A DNA stretch of 64,000 nucleotides from Pseudomonas luteola NBRC 103146 (GCF_002091675.1 NZ_BDAE01000004.1:62001-126000); one strand, 5' to 3'. Shown: positions 1 through 9,509, counted from the stretch's first letter. Translations and numbers: made by a program. Notes: generated by a model from the letters alone, not told the origin.

Positions 1-160
1 TCTGTGCAGCAGCGATTACGATACCTGTAGAACTCATCGGCACATCCCGGCAAGGTTGGAAGGCCAGAGGATGCCATATAACAAACCCATGACGTCAACA
101 TAACGTCCGAGCCATACCCGACAAGACAGGTAGTAGAGGGGTAGAAAGTGATGGGTGCAG

Positions 161-472
161 TCAGTCCCTAGGCAAGGGCAACAGAATGACTTCTACCCAG
201 TTTTCATAATCCATGCAGATTTCAAGTGTCTCGATAGTTGAGACCATATGAGTCGTCTTGATCTCAGGATCGAAGCGCTTGTTCTGGATAACAGCCTTCC
301 CACCATTGTTGAGCATCATGGCCACAATGATTGGCTCGCTTTCAAAATTGACCAAATGACGAAAAACAGCCTCGTAAATATCCTGAGTGCGACCAGAAGC
401 AGGCGAGTCAATTTCTACCTGGTAAATAGTACCGGCCTTCAAATAGCGATAACTCACAGTAGAGAAATGCAT
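161..472 (-). CDS. Hypothetical protein, 103 aa
   Basis: I do not recognise this protein. The 103-residue frame has a mixed, soluble composition without a signal peptide or membrane segment, ends in an acidic/hydrophobic stretch (YENWVEVILLPLPRD), and reads like a real small globular protein rather than a shadow frame. No convincing ribosome binding site precedes the ATG at 472, which lowers confidence. It is divergent from the trehalase gene and isolated on its left side. A shorter opposite-strand frame (248-514) overlaps it and looks less protein-like. Confidence 0.4.
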   Translation of the reverse strand: MHFSTVSYRYLKAGTIYQVEIDSPASGRTQDIYEAVFRHLVNFESEPIIVAMMLNNGGKAVIQNKRFDPEIKTTHMVSTIETLEICMDYENWVEVILLPLPRD

Positions 473-694
473 CGGTCAAGCACACCGAAAGACAAGGTTT
501 CTTATCTTACCTGATAGCAATTGGCCATTTATCAAAAAAGCGTAAATCTCCGCAAAAGAAAAAGGCTATTTGCGGGCAAAACTTCAAAATGAACCTGACC
601 GTTTTCAATAGCCGAACAAAAACAAAGCTTGACTGGACGAACTTGCCGGATAATCAGCTGGTCGATGGTTGAGAATGATCAGAATGGGTTTTCC

Positions 695-2350
695 ATGACA
701 TTTCCTCTCGTCCGCCACGCTTATCGATCCACTCGGCTTCTGGCCTTTTCCGCTTCGGTTGTTCTGTTGGGTGCCTGTGCCACTGCTACAGACAGATCCG
801 AGATGTGGAGCTATCAAAATGCCCAACAGCATCAGGCGCTCCCACCAGACCAGGCGTACCCGGAATTATTTGCAGCCGTACAGCAGCAATGGTTGTTCGA
901 CGATCAAAAGCATTTTGTCGATGCCCTACCGCTAAGGCCTCCCGCCACTATCCGGGCGGACTACTTGGCGCAACGAGCCAACCCTGGCTTTGATCTCAGA
1001 CGCTTTGTGGCGGACAACTTCGAGCCATCAGGAGCTGCTGAAACCCAAAAGCCTCAGACAGGTACCGATATCCGTGAACATATCGATAACCTCTGGCCTG
1101 TACTCACGCGACATTATGAGAAGGTACCGGCATATAGCAGTATGCTGCCGCTACCCTACCCCTATGTTGTTCCGGGGGGTCGCTTTCGCGAGCTGTACTA
1201 TTGGGACTCCTACTTCACCATGCTTGGCCTGGTAGAGAGTGGACAAACGAAGTTGGCGCGTCAGATGCTGGATAACTTCGCCTACCTGATCGATACCTAT
1301 GGCCATATCCCCAATGGCAATCGCACCTACTATCTGAGCCGCTCCCAGCCACCCTTCTTCTCTTATATGGTTGAGCTGGAGGCAAAGACGGAGGGGGATG
1401 AAGTCTATCGCCGTTACCTTCCGCAATTGCAAAAGGAATACGCTTATTGGATGGAAGGTTCGCAAACACTAAAGCCCGGCGAGGCTGCCCAGCACGTTGT
1501 TCGTCTGGCTGACGGTACGCTATTCAACCGCTACTGGGATGCCAGCGATACACCTCGCCAGGAATCCTACATGCAAGACAAGGAAACGGCAGCCAAGGCT
1601 GCTGATCGCCCGGTCAATGAGGTTTACCAAGACCTGCGAGCCGGGGCAGAAAGTGGCTGGGACTACACGTCACGCTGGCTGGGTGATGGGAAAACTCTCG
1701 CGACTATCCGTACAACCGCTATCGTTCCGGTAGACCTCAACAGCCTTCTCTATCATCTGGAAACCACAATTGCACTTGCTTGTGAAAAGAACGCCATGTC
1801 GACTTGTACGCAACGCTACAGCCAGCGTGCAGAAGCGCGAAAGGCTGCCATAGAGAAACACCTGTGGAACAACAAGGGCTATTACGCTGACTACGATTGG
1901 CAGAAGAATCAACTCAGCGATCAGATCACAGCCGCTACGCTCTATCCTCTTTATGCAGGGATCGCCAATTCCGATAGAGCCCGGCAAACCGCATTGACTG
2001 TTGAAAAGAATCTGGTCAAAACCGGTGGGCTTGTCACTACGCAAATCCATAACGGACAGCAGTGGGACTCTCCCAATGGCTGGGCTCCGCTTCAATGGAT
2101 CGCCGTAGAAGGCTTGCGCCGCTATGACCAGCAGGATCTAGCCAGAACCATCGGCCAGGGTTTCCTTGATCAGGTGCAGACGCTGTTCACCAAAGAGCAC
2201 AAATTGGTCGAGAAATATGATGTGGAGGGTTCAAGCCAGGGAGGTGGCGGTGGTGAGTACAAACTGCAGGATGGCTTTGGCTGGACCAACGGTGTCACGC
2301 TGAAACTACTCGATCTCTATCAGCAACCACCAGCTAATGCGCAACCTTGA
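695..2350 (+). CDS. treA: Trehalase (GH37), predicted lipoprotein
   Basis: Hydrolyses alpha,alpha-trehalose to two glucose outside the cytoplasm, allowing use of trehalose as carbon source. With the ATG at 695 the protein has 551 residues and begins with a basic stretch, a hydrophobic core and LLGAC, which fits a lipoprotein signal; the TTG at 629 or ATG at 665 would only add a tail before this signal. GH37 signature 1 (PGGRFRELYYWDSYF), the SGWDYTSRW acid region, signature 2 (QWDSPNGWAPLQW) and the glycine-rich EGSSQGGGGGEY loop are all present, so it should be active. It is a lone gene. Family assignment is secure; membrane anchoring is inferred from the lipobox. Confidence 0.93.
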   Translation: MTFPLVRHAYRSTRLLAFSASVVLLGACATATDRSEMWSYQNAQQHQALPPDQAYPELFAAVQQQWLFDDQKHFVDALPLRPPATIRADYLAQRANPGFDLRRFVADNFEPSGAAETQKPQTGTDIREHIDNLWPVLTRHYEKVPAYSSMLPLPYPYVVPGGRFRELYYWDSYFTMLGLVESGQTKLARQMLDNFAYLIDTYGHIPNGNRTYYLSRSQPPFFSYMVELEAKTEGDEVYRRYLPQLQKEYAYWMEGSQTLKPGEAAQHVVRLADGTLFNRYWDASDTPRQESYMQDKETAAKAADRPVNEVYQDLRAGAESGWDYTSRWLGDGKTLATIRTTAIVPVDLNSLLYHLETTIALACEKNAMSTCTQRYSQRAEARKAAIEKHLWNNKGYYADYDWQKNQLSDQITAATLYPLYAGIANSDRARQTALTVEKNLVKTGGLVTTQIHNGQQWDSPNGWAPLQWIAVEGLRRYDQQDLARTIGQGFLDQVQTLFTKEHKLVEKYDVEGSSQGGGGGEYKLQDGFGWTNGVTLKLLDLYQQPPANAQP

Positions 2351-2363
2351 CACCATTAACCAG

Positions 2364-2387
2364 AGGGCAAGTCTATCTCTTTGCCCT
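2364..2387 (+). terminator. Weak hairpin after treA
   Basis: AGGGCAA and TTGCCCT form a 7-bp stem with a 10-base loop 13 bases after the treA stop. Only a short T stretch follows, so this is a weak terminator candidate. Confidence 0.35.
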
Positions 2388-2480
2388 TTGGCTGCCTCGC
2401 TAGGCATGGACGTCCTGGCTTTTCACAGCTTTCGTTCCTATCGCCTAGGCTGAGCAATACACCCCGTTACCGGAGCGCCC

Positions 2481-2717
2481 ATGATCGACACGACTTCCCA
2501 CAATATCGCTGACCTGAAACAACACCTTTCTAATGCATTGGACGAAGGTGTAAATGAAATCAAAGCGCATCAGGAGGAAGGTCTCGATATCCCGGAGGCC
2601 ATGCATGAACGCCTGATCCGTATCCGCTCAATGCAAGAATCCCTTGAAAAAGGAGAAGACATACGTCTTGAGCTCGAACACTTCGAGGCGTGGAAAAAAG
2701 AAAATAATTTGATTTGA
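2481..2717 (+). CDS. Hypothetical small acidic helical protein, 78 aa
   Basis: I do not recognise a named family. The 78 residues are Glu/Lys/His rich and almost wholly helical, with phrases such as ALDEGVNEIKAHQEEG and IRSMQESLEKGEDIRLELEH, and no signal peptide or membrane segment. CGGAG seven bases before the ATG is a good ribosome binding site and a strong terminator follows directly, so this is a real monocistronic gene. A small regulator or protein-interaction partner is possible but not shown by the sequence. Confidence 0.7.
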   Translation: MIDTTSHNIADLKQHLSNALDEGVNEIKAHQEEGLDIPEAMHERLIRIRSMQESLEKGEDIRLELEHFEAWKKENNLI

Positions 2718-2729
2718 GCTGTATAGAAA

Positions 2730-2766
2730 TAAAAAAGCCCCGCAGCATAACTGCGGGGCTTTTTAA
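2730..2766 (+). terminator. Strong rho-independent terminator
   Basis: AGCCCCGCAG and CTGCGGGGCT make a perfect 10-bp stem with a CATAA loop, with A-run before and T-run after. It ends the small gene at 2481-2717 and on the other strand would end the tRNA-Ser transcript. Confidence 0.9.
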
Positions 2767-2768
2767 TA

Positions 2769-2858
2769 TGGCGGAGAGATAGGGATTTGAACCCTAGGAG
2801 CCATTGCTGACTCAACGGATTTCGAATCCGTCCCGTTCGGCCACTCCGGCACCTCTCC
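2769..2858 (-). tRNA. tRNA-Ser (anticodon CGA)
   Basis: The minus strand folds as a 90-base class II tRNA with encoded CCA. The acceptor stem starts GGAGAGG, the anticodon loop is TTCGAAA giving CGA (reads UCG), there is a long variable arm, and the T arm contains GGGTTCAAATCCC. It lies downstream of purC on the same strand. Confidence 0.96.
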
Positions 2859-2925
2859 AATGCAGCGCATGATAACAGCTGAAATGCGTCAGGCGAAGCC
2901 TTGAATGCAAAATTTCTACCATTAT

Positions 2926-2948
2926 CAGGCGTTTGCAAAAGTCGCCTG
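2926..2948 (-). terminator. Weak hairpin after purC
   Basis: CAGGCG and CGCCTG flank an AT-rich loop seven bases beyond the purC stop. The stem is only 6 bp and no T-run follows, so transcripts may read through into tRNA-Ser. Confidence 0.3.
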
Positions 2949-2954
2949 CCAACC

Positions 2955-3665
2955 TTAGAGCGGTACGCCTAAGCGGTTAGCCACCTCTTCATAGGCCTCG
3001 ATAACGTCACCCAACCCTTGGCGAAAGCGATCCTTGTCCATCTTCTTACGGGTTTCCTTATCCCATAGACGGCAGCCATCAGGGCTGAACTCATCGCCCA
3101 GCACAATCTGGCCATGGTGCACACCAAACTCCAGCTTGAAATCCACCAGCAGCAGCCCTGCGTCATCGAACAGCTTTTTCAGCACGTCGTTCACCTGGAA
3201 CGTCAGCTCTTTCATGCGAGACAGCTGTTCAGGCGTAGCCCAGCCAAATGCATAGACATGGGTTTCGTTGATAAAGGGATCGTGCAATGCATCATTCTTG
3301 AGGAACAGTTCAAACGTAGGCGGGGAAAGCTCCAGCCCTTCCTCAACACCCAGGCGACGCACTAGGCTACCAGCAGCATAGTTACGAACCACACACTCCA
3401 CAGGAATCATGTCGAGCTTTTTAACCAGACATTCATTGTCCGCAAGCAACGCATCGAATTGGGTTGGAATCCCTGCTGCCTCAAGCTTTTGCATGATGAA
3501 GGCGTTGAACTTGTTGTTCACCATGCCTTTACGATCAAGCTGCTCTACCTTTTGACCGTCGAACGCAGACGTATCATTGCGAAAGAGAAGAATGAGACGG
3601 TCCGGGTTGTCCGTCGTGAACACAGACTTGGCTTTGCCGCGGTAGAGTTCGGTGCGTTTTTCCAT
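2955..3665 (-). CDS. purC: SAICAR synthetase
   Basis: Phosphoribosylaminoimidazole-succinocarboxamide synthase, which couples aspartate to CAIR with ATP in purine synthesis. The start [13 protein letters not shown] at 3665 gives 236 residues, the usual Pseudomonas length; the frame upstream has no family similarity. Visible family features are YRGKAKSVF for nucleotide binding, [14 protein letters not shown] and LVDFKLEFG. It is the last protein gene of a minus-strand run dapA-bamC-MBL-purC, 29 bases after the hydrolase gene, and is followed by tRNA-Ser. Confidence 0.97.
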   Translation of the reverse strand: MEKRTELYRGKAKSVFTTDNPDRLILLFRNDTSAFDGQKVEQLDRKGMVNNKFNAFIMQKLEAAGIPTQFDALLADNECLVKKLDMIPVECVVRNYAAGSLVRRLGVEEGLELSPPTFELFLKNDALHDPFINETHVYAFGWATPEQLSRMKELTFQVNDVLKKLFDDAGLLLVDFKLEFGVHHGQIVLGDEFSPDGCRLWDKETRKKMDKDRFRQGLGDVIEAYEEVANRLGVPL

Positions 3666-3694
3666 GATGGCTCCGCTTTTAAATAATCGAAGGC

Positions 3695-4453
3695 TCAGGC
3701 AATGAGCTGCCAACCAAGACCTTCGTGCTGATCGGCGACCTGCAGCCAGTCCGCATCGCACCCCAGGGTGTCGACGAACGTTTGCCGAGCCAGATGCGGC
3801 CGATTGTTCTTTTCACTCAGATGCGCCAACACAAGATGCTGCAGGGCATCGCATTGCAAGCGGCAAACCAGCGAGGCCGCCTGCTGATTACTTAAATGAC
3901 CGTGTGATCCACTGACCCGCGCTTTCAGAAAATAGGGGTACAAACCTTCATCCAGCATCTGCCGGTCGTGGTTCGCCTCGATCACCAGGGCGTCCAGATC
4001 ACGATAACACTCCAGTACTGTCGTTGTAGCCTCGCCCAGATCGGTAAGCACACCCAAGCGACGCCGGCCATCAAAGAAGACGAACTGTGTCGGATCGTAT
4101 GCATCATGAGACACAGGAACGCTTTTGATCTCAATGGCTTCTAACTCGAGCGTATCGCCTGCTGCCAGTACCGTTGTAGCAGAAATAGGCTTGCGTAAGC
4201 CGCGCACTGTACCCTCGGTCAGATAAACCGGAATCCCATAACGACGCGATAACAGTTCGACCCCATGAACATGGTCGGAATGCTCATGGGTAACGAGAAT
4301 GGCATCGAGTTGTGTAGGTTCGACGCCCAGGCGAGCCAGGCGTCTTATCGTTTCACGTAGCGGAAAACCGCAATCGATCAGTATGTAGGTGTTATGGCTG
4401 TGAACCAGGGTTGAATTCCCCCGACTCCCGCTGCCCAGGACCGCGAAGCGCAT
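3695..4453 (-). CDS. MBL-fold metallo-hydrolase (YycJ-like)
   Basis: Metallo-beta-lactamase-fold hydrolase of 252 residues. The metal-binding motif [10 protein letters not shown] lies near residue 57 and a further histidine-rich region ([12 protein letters not shown]) supplies later ligands, as in the YycJ/WalJ group of predicted nucleases or hydrolases. Its start codon lies 62 bases inside the end of bamC, indicating tight translational linkage, and purC follows. The same position is held in P. aeruginosa by PA1012, to my knowledge without a proven substrate. Fold is certain, substrate unknown. Confidence 0.85.
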   Translation of the reverse strand: MRFAVLGSGSRGNSTLVHSHNTYILIDCGFPLRETIRRLARLGVEPTQLDAILVTHEHSDHVHGVELLSRRYGIPVYLTEGTVRGLRKPISATTVLAAGDTLELEAIEIKSVPVSHDAYDPTQFVFFDGRRRLGVLTDLGEATTTVLECYRDLDALVIEANHDRQMLDEGLYPYFLKARVSGSHGHLSNQQAASLVCRLQCDALQHLVLAHLSEKNNRPHLARQTFVDTLGCDADWLQVADQHEGLGWQLIA

Positions 4454-5573
4454 ATTGCATGCTCGTCTGTAGCTTTTTCAGCACCGTCTCGGCCATATCG
4501 GCTGGCGCTACGGTGTTGATGTCTTTATCCAGCGTGACTTGAACAGCATCGCCTACATTGGTCAGACGAACCTGATAACGCTCGGCACGAGCGTTTTCTT
4601 CTTCCTTGGAGGGCTCATGACCAAACAGGCGCTTGAAGAACCCAGGTTTGTCCTCGTTGGGCTTGCGTGCACCCTCAGCCAGATTGATGTAGTACACCCC
4701 CAAGCTACGGTCCATATCGTCAACGCGTATGTTAGCGCCTTCCAGGGCACGACCGACACTGGACCAGGCACGATCAAAGTCGCTCGTCAGGCTCAGCATC
4801 GGGTCGCCATTGCCATCTCTCGTATAGGAGACCCGCTCAGGCGTATCGTAGGAACCAGCAGCCAACAGAGATACTGAACCACCTTGGGTATCGGCACTTG
4901 CCAGACTGGTTACCATTTCATTCAGCAGGGCTGCATCGAAGGCCGATGTATCAGAGCGAGAAGACCAGTTCGGCTCACTGCTGCTGCCAGTCTTGCGCAT
5001 CTGGCTTTGTACAAAGATTTCACTGGTGTTGCTGGAAACCCCTGGCTCGATCCGCACCCGAATACGTGTTTCGGAGCCCGGCTCGATATCACCACCTGTG
5101 CTCAAGCTGCGAGCCAACGGTGTCGTCAGGTCGGTCAAAGGTTGCCAGCGTGTCGTGAACTCACCGGTCTGCGGACGTGCCTCACCAATCACGAAGCCAT
5201 TATCGGTAAAGAACTGATTGGCCACCGGCCAGATCTCGGCAGGCTGCTTTTGAGCGACGATCCAGCGGGCCTTACCATTGCGCTGCAGGCTATAGCTACC
5301 CGTATCAGCCTGGACAGCCAGTGCTTGAGGCCGTGGAGCCTCGAACTCTGCAGGATGGTCCTGGGTATCCGCTACGTTAGCGGGAATGGGTAGCAGGGGC
5401 TGCAAGGACTTGGCCTGAACATCAGTCGGAACCTGCATCGGAGCCGTTTGACGCGACTCCAGATAATCATTACTGCGATCACGAAAATACCCGTGCTCGC
5501 CCCATAGCCAGCCACACCCACTGGTCGTGCTGATTACTACGGCAAGGGTTGTTAGTCCAGCCAGTCGCTTCAT
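4392..5573 (-). CDS. bamC: Outer membrane assembly lipoprotein BamC
   Basis: Component of the BAM complex that folds beta-barrel proteins into the outer membrane. Starting at MKRLAG (5573), nine bases after GGAG, it has 393 residues with a lipoprotein signal ending TTSGC; the ATG at 5588 overlaps the dapA stop and lacks a ribosome binding site. The N-terminal unstructured region (YFRDRSNDYLESRQ) and two helix-grip domains match the family. Gene order dapA-bamC is conserved in gammaproteobacteria. The last 62 bases overlap the MBL gene. Confidence 0.93.
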   Translation of the reverse strand: MKRLAGLTTLAVVISTTSGCGWLWGEHGYFRDRSNDYLESRQTAPMQVPTDVQAKSLQPLLPIPANVADTQDHPAEFEAPRPQALAVQADTGSYSLQRNGKARWIVAQKQPAEIWPVANQFFTDNGFVIGEARPQTGEFTTRWQPLTDLTTPLARSLSTGGDIEPGSETRIRVRIEPGVSSNTSEIFVQSQMRKTGSSSEPNWSSRSDTSAFDAALLNEMVTSLASADTQGGSVSLLAAGSYDTPERVSYTRDGNGDPMLSLTSDFDRAWSSVGRALEGANIRVDDMDRSLGVYYINLAEGARKPNEDKPGFFKRLFGHEPSKEEENARAERYQVRLTNVGDAVQVTLDKDINTVAPADMAETVLKKLQTSMQYALRGPGQRESGEFNPGSQP

Positions 5574-5587
5574 GCGTAAATTCTCCA

Positions 5588-6466
5588 TCAGGCCAGCACA
5601 CCGGACTGACGCATTGCCTGGCGAAGCGGCTCATGACAGCGCGGACTCAACCAGGTCAGAGGAAGACGGATACCCTCAGGCATCATTCCCATTTCATGCA
5701 ACGCCCACTTGACCGGGATCGGATTGGACTCGATGAACAGGTTCTTGTGCAGAGGCATCAATTTTTCATTAAGCGCACGAGCAGTCTCGGCGTCGCCACG
5801 CAGGGCAGCCGCGCAAAGTTCGCTCATGTCACGGGGCGCCACGTTGGCTGTAACAGAGATATTGCCTTTGCCGCCCATCAACATCAGTTCAACAGCCGTG
5901 GCATCATCACCGGAGTACAGCATGAAATCGCTGCTCACACGATCCAGAATGTCACGGGCGCGCTGCAAATCGCCTGTCGCTTCCTTGATACCAACGATAT
6001 TCGGCACTGTCGAAAGCCGTTCTACCGTCTCGGCCAACATGTCACAGGCCGTACGCCCGGGCACATTGTAAAGGATCTGAGGAATCGCTACGGATTCGGC
6101 GATATGCCGGAAATGCTGATACAGGCCTTCCTGGGTAGGCTTGTTGTAGTAAGGCGTAACCAGCAGGCAAGCGTCCGCACCTGCATCCTTGGCCGCCTGC
6201 GTCAGATCAACCGCCTCACGCGTGGAATTGCCACCCGTCCCTGCAATGACGGGAATACGGCCAGCCACCTGTTTGACTACACGGCGAATGACCTCGGTGT
6301 GTTCTTCTACATCCAGAGTGGCGGACTCGCCAGTTGTTCCAACCGCAACGATGGCATTGGTGCCTTCGGTCAGATGAAAATCAACCAGCTTGGTCAGGCT
6401 GGACCAGTCCAGATGCCCCTGTGCATCCATGGGCGTGACCAGCGCCACCATACTGCCTGTGATCAT
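5588..6466 (-). CDS. dapA: 4-hydroxy-tetrahydrodipicolinate synthase
   Basis: Condenses pyruvate with aspartate semialdehyde, the first committed step to lysine and diaminopimelate. [13 protein letters not shown] at 6466 is the family start and gives the standard 292 residues. The Schiff-base lysine sits in VGIKEATGD, with GTTGESATL and [10 protein letters not shown] as further signatures. It heads the dapA-bamC-MBL-purC run and is divergent from gcvR across a 153-base gap that must hold both promoters. Confidence 0.97.
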   Translation of the reverse strand: MITGSMVALVTPMDAQGHLDWSSLTKLVDFHLTEGTNAIVAVGTTGESATLDVEEHTEVIRRVVKQVAGRIPVIAGTGGNSTREAVDLTQAAKDAGADACLLVTPYYNKPTQEGLYQHFRHIAESVAIPQILYNVPGRTACDMLAETVERLSTVPNIVGIKEATGDLQRARDILDRVSSDFMLYSGDDATAVELMLMGGKGNISVTANVAPRDMSELCAAALRGDAETARALNEKLMPLHKNLFIESNPIPVKWALHEMGMMPEGIRLPLTWLSPRCHEPLRQAMRQSGVLA

Positions 6467-6619
6467 GCAACCGCTCCTGCCGAGAAAAGAGAGCCGTAAT
6501 GGTACTGACGCTACCAGCCTTGCACAAGCCAAGCTCCGGTAAGGCATTCCCCAACAACGCGCTTTTCGCTACCCTTCGGTTTTGGCCGGTCTACCGGTTT
6601 CATCATCAGGAAACACTGA

Positions 6620-7180
6620 ATGTCTGCTACACCACCGCCTCGTGAGCAATTTCTAGTTATCAGTGCGCTGGGCTCCAACCCTATGGAGCTAACCAATGTG
6701 CTCTATCGCACGTGTTTGGAAAGCCGCTGCGCGGTCGTCAGCAGCCGCCTAAGCCGACACGGCGAATTCAGCGCACTGATCCTTCAAGTGTCCGGCAACT
6801 GGGACGGCCTGGCTCGACTGGAGTCCAGTTTACCTGCTCTGGCAAAGCGACAAGGTTTCACGATTGGTGTAACACGTAGCGCAGCGTTGGAAAACCGAGC
6901 GCAAGCCCTACCGTACGTCGTTTATGTCAGTGCGGCCTATCGCTCGGATATTCTCAACGAACTCTGCCAGTTCTTTACCGACCATCGCATAGAGGTAGAA
7001 AGCCTGGTTTGCGATACCTATCAGGCGCCCCAGACAGGCGGCACCATGCTGACAGCGACCATTACGGTCATTCTGCCAGCCGGTACTCAGATCAGTTGGT
7101 TACGGGATCAATTCCTGGACTTTGCGGACGCACTGAACCTTGACGCGCTGATCGAGCCCTGGCGACCTCAGAACCCGTAA
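6620..7180 (+). CDS. gcvR: Glycine cleavage system regulator-like ACT protein
   Basis: A 186-residue protein of two ACT domains, the architecture of GcvR, which in E. coli binds GcvA to repress glycine-cleavage genes. Domain one starts at about residue 10 (FLVISALGSNPMELTNVLYR) and domain two at about 98 (YVVYVSAAYRSDILNELCQF). The pairing gcvR-bcp divergent from dapA is the normal Pseudomonas arrangement. The regulatory partner in this organism is not shown by the window. Confidence 0.85.
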   Translation: MSATPPPREQFLVISALGSNPMELTNVLYRTCLESRCAVVSSRLSRHGEFSALILQVSGNWDGLARLESSLPALAKRQGFTIGVTRSAALENRAQALPYVVYVSAAYRSDILNELCQFFTDHRIEVESLVCDTYQAPQTGGTMLTATITVILPAGTQISWLRDQFLDFADALNLDALIEPWRPQNP

Positions 7181-7207
7181 TCCAGTAAGCTAAGCGAAGA
7201 AACGAAC

Positions 7208-7678
7208 ATGACAGTTACCGTTGATCAACCCGTTCCCGATTTCATAGCGGCTGCTACTGGCGGAAAGGACCTGTCGCTCGACACGTTCAGGGGTCGGCAG
7301 GTTGTATTGTATTTTTATCCCAAAGACAGCACGCCGGGCTGCACAACCCAAGGCCAGGGGTTTCGCGATCATTACGAGGCATTCCAGGCTGCCAATACCG
7401 TGATAATCGGTGTCTCCCGCGACGGCATCAAGTCCCATGAAAACTTCAAAGCCAAGCAGGCATTTCCATTCGATCTGATCAGTGACAAATCAGAAGCGCT
7501 GTGCACGCTATTTGATGTGATCAAATTGAAGAAGCTGTACGGCAAGGAGTATATGGGAGTCGACCGCAGTACCTTCCTGATCGACAAGGAAGGGATTCTT
7601 CGCCGGGAATGGCGTGGGGTAAAGGTCCCGGGACACGTGGAAGACGTTCTAGCAGAGGCCCAGGCTCTGAATAGTTGA
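7208..7678 (+). CDS. bcp: Thioredoxin-dependent peroxiredoxin (Bcp/PrxQ)
   Basis: Reduces hydrogen peroxide and organic hydroperoxides using thioredoxin, in the cytoplasm. The 156 residues carry the peroxidatic cysteine in YPKDSTPGCTTQ at about residue 45. The second cysteine five residues on, typical of many PrxQ proteins, is replaced (TTQGQGF), while a later Cys lies in SEALCTLFD, so the resolving mechanism may differ. It follows gcvR by 27 bases and likely shares its transcript. Confidence 0.93.
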   Translation: MTVTVDQPVPDFIAAATGGKDLSLDTFRGRQVVLYFYPKDSTPGCTTQGQGFRDHYEAFQAANTVIIGVSRDGIKSHENFKAKQAFPFDLISDKSEALCTLFDVIKLKKLYGKEYMGVDRSTFLIDKEGILRREWRGVKVPGHVEDVLAEAQALNS

Positions 7679-7684
7679 TTTCCA

Positions 7685-7704
7685 AGGGAGGCTTCTGCCT
7701 CCCT
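7685..7704 (+). terminator. Hairpin between bcp and tusA-like gene
   Basis: AGGGAGGC-TTCT-GCCTCCCT is a perfect 8-bp stem between two convergent genes. No T-run follows on either strand, so termination strength is uncertain. Confidence 0.5.
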
Positions 7705-7709
7705 GCACT

Positions 7710-7961
7710 TCATGCCTTGCGCAACCAATAATGAAATACGTTTTCCTGGGCCTGCTCGCCGATCAATGCATGCCCTGACAACTGGGCAAAGGTCCTGAAA
7801 TCACGCTGCGAGCCGGCATCCGTTGCCGTGACCTTCAATATCGAGCCAGAGGCCAAGCGGTTCAGTTCCATTTTGGCTTTCAGCAATGGCAGTGGGCAAC
7901 TTAATCCACTGGCATCCAGCTCCGCATCACACGGCCCTGTATAAGTACTGGATTCATTCAT
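7710..7961 (-). CDS. TusA/SirA-family sulfur carrier (PA1006-like)
   Basis: A TusA-fold sulfur-relay protein of 83 residues. The family motif CPxP occurs as LDASGLSCPLPLLKAK; its cysteine would carry a persulfide. The start at 7961 has GGAG nine bases upstream and removes an unlikely N-terminal tail. The position beside bcp and opposite the BepA-like gene corresponds to P. aeruginosa PA1006, reported to affect molybdenum homeostasis and nitrate respiration; equivalence here is inferred from synteny. A molybdenum oxidoreductase lies in this same window at 38.6-42.4 kb. Confidence 0.85.
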   Translation of the reverse strand: MNESSTYTGPCDAELDASGLSCPLPLLKAKMELNRLASGSILKVTATDAGSQRDFRTFAQLSGHALIGEQAQENVFHYWLRKA

Positions 7962-8053
7962 AAGAAAACTCCATAAATCCCAAGGATAACGTTCACAGCC
8001 TTTCATCGCTAGGCAGCAGCTGTGGGGACAGATAAAGTAAGGGTTTTGCAGTC

Positions 8054-9499
8054 ATGAGCGCCCCTATGAAATTTTTGCGCCCTGCCCTTCTTGGTCTGTC
8101 CTGCCTGATAGCTGTACCCGCTCCCGCAGCCACTGATCTACCGTCGCTAGGGGATGCAAGCTCTTCAGTTGTCTCTCCTGAACAGGAGTTTCAGCTTGGC
8201 CGCACCTGGTTGAGTATGCTCAGGGGGCAAGTCACGACATTGACCGACCCACAACTCAAGCAGTTCGTGGAAAGCAGTGTTTATAGACTGGCCGAGACGA
8301 GCCAGATTCAAGATCATCGCCTCGTATTCATCCTGATCAAAGACCCACAAATTAACGCATTTGCTGCCCCCGGTGGGGTCGTAGGCGTCAATGGGGGGCT
8401 ATTCCTGTATGCCCAGACCGAAGCCGAGTATGCAGGCGTCCTCGCGCACGAATTAGCCCACCTGAGCCAGCGGCACTTTGCACGAGGCGTCGAAAATCAG
8501 AAGCGCATGCAACTACCGTTGATGGCAGCCATGCTGGCCGGCATTGTGGCCGCTGCTGCTGGCGGTGGTGATGCCGGTATCGCAGCGATTGCCTCTACAC
8601 AGGCAGCCGCCATACAAAGTCAGCTCCGCTTCTCTCGTCAGAACGAGCAGGAAGCGGACCGGGTAGGCCTGATCAACTTGGCTAAGGCTGGCTATGACCC
8701 ACGAGGCATGCCCAATATGTTCAGCCGATTGGCTAGGCAATACCGTTACGATCAGCGACCACCCGAGTTTCTCCTTACCCACCCGGTAACAGAGGATCGC
8801 GTTGCAGATACTCGTAACCGTGCAGATCAGTATCCCGCAGGAGGACGAGAAGACAGCCTGCAGTATCAACTGATGCGCGCAAGGGTTCAGCTGCTTTTCG
8901 AGGAAACTCCAGGCATAGCCGTCAAGCGCTTTCGTGCCATGTTGGATGAAAACCCAAAGTTGGAAGCAGCACGTTACGGCCTTGCTGTTGGCTTGACTCG
9001 CCTCGGCCAGCTCAATGAAGCACGCGAAACGCTTAAGCCTTTGCTGGATGCCTCTCCAAACGATGTCACATACAACCTGGCCCAGATCGAGCTCGACATT
9101 ACCAATAACCGGCTGCCTGACGCACAAAAGCGCGTAGCGAGAATGATGGAAATGTACCCCGATAACTTCGCGGTCAACATGCTACAAGCCGATCTACTGG
9201 TTAAGCTCGATAAGCCCAAGGATGCCAGCGCTTTACTGGACAAGGTAATCAAAGCGCGCCCACTGGACCCTGATGTATGGTACCGGGCTGCAGAGGTGCG
9301 CGGCCAAGCGGGTCAGCTGATAGAGGTCCATCAGGCCCGTGCCGAATACTTTGCCCTGACAGGTGATTATGATCAGGCCATACAGCAGCTGGGATTTGCA
9401 AAACAGCGTGCTTCAAATAATTTTCAGTTAGCGGCGCGGATAGATGCACGTCAGCAGGAAATAATTACGCAAAAGCGAACTGCTGAAGAAATTATGTGA
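8054..9499 (+). CDS. M48 metalloprotease with TPR domain (BepA-like)
   Basis: Periplasmic M48 peptidase fused to tetratricopeptide repeats, 481 residues, as in BepA/YfgC, which degrades or assists misassembled outer-membrane proteins such as LptD. A signal peptide ends PAPAA. The zinc motif is VLAHELAHLSQRH near residue 134, with the distal glutamate in RQNEQEADRVG. The half after residue 285 is TPR (ARYGLAVGLTRLGQLNEA and later repeats). It is transcribed away from the TusA-like gene and convergent with nadA. Confidence 0.92.
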   Translation: MSAPMKFLRPALLGLSCLIAVPAPAATDLPSLGDASSSVVSPEQEFQLGRTWLSMLRGQVTTLTDPQLKQFVESSVYRLAETSQIQDHRLVFILIKDPQINAFAAPGGVVGVNGGLFLYAQTEAEYAGVLAHELAHLSQRHFARGVENQKRMQLPLMAAMLAGIVAAAAGGGDAGIAAIASTQAAAIQSQLRFSRQNEQEADRVGLINLAKAGYDPRGMPNMFSRLARQYRYDQRPPEFLLTHPVTEDRVADTRNRADQYPAGGREDSLQYQLMRARVQLLFEETPGIAVKRFRAMLDENPKLEAARYGLAVGLTRLGQLNEARETLKPLLDASPNDVTYNLAQIELDITNNRLPDAQKRVARMMEMYPDNFAVNMLQADLLVKLDKPKDASALLDKVIKARPLDPDVWYRAAEVRGQAGQLIEVHQARAEYFALTGDYDQAIQQLGFAKQRASNNFQLAARIDARQQEIITQKRTAEEIM

Positions 9500-9509
9500 T
9501 AGGAAACAG

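Noticed and set aside
248-514. Plus-strand 88-residue frame overlapping the 103-aa gene
   Set aside because: Less protein-like than the minus-strand frame and no ribosome binding site.
5549-6499. Plus-strand 316-residue open frame opposite dapA
   Set aside because: Antisense of a clear dapA; no family similarity.
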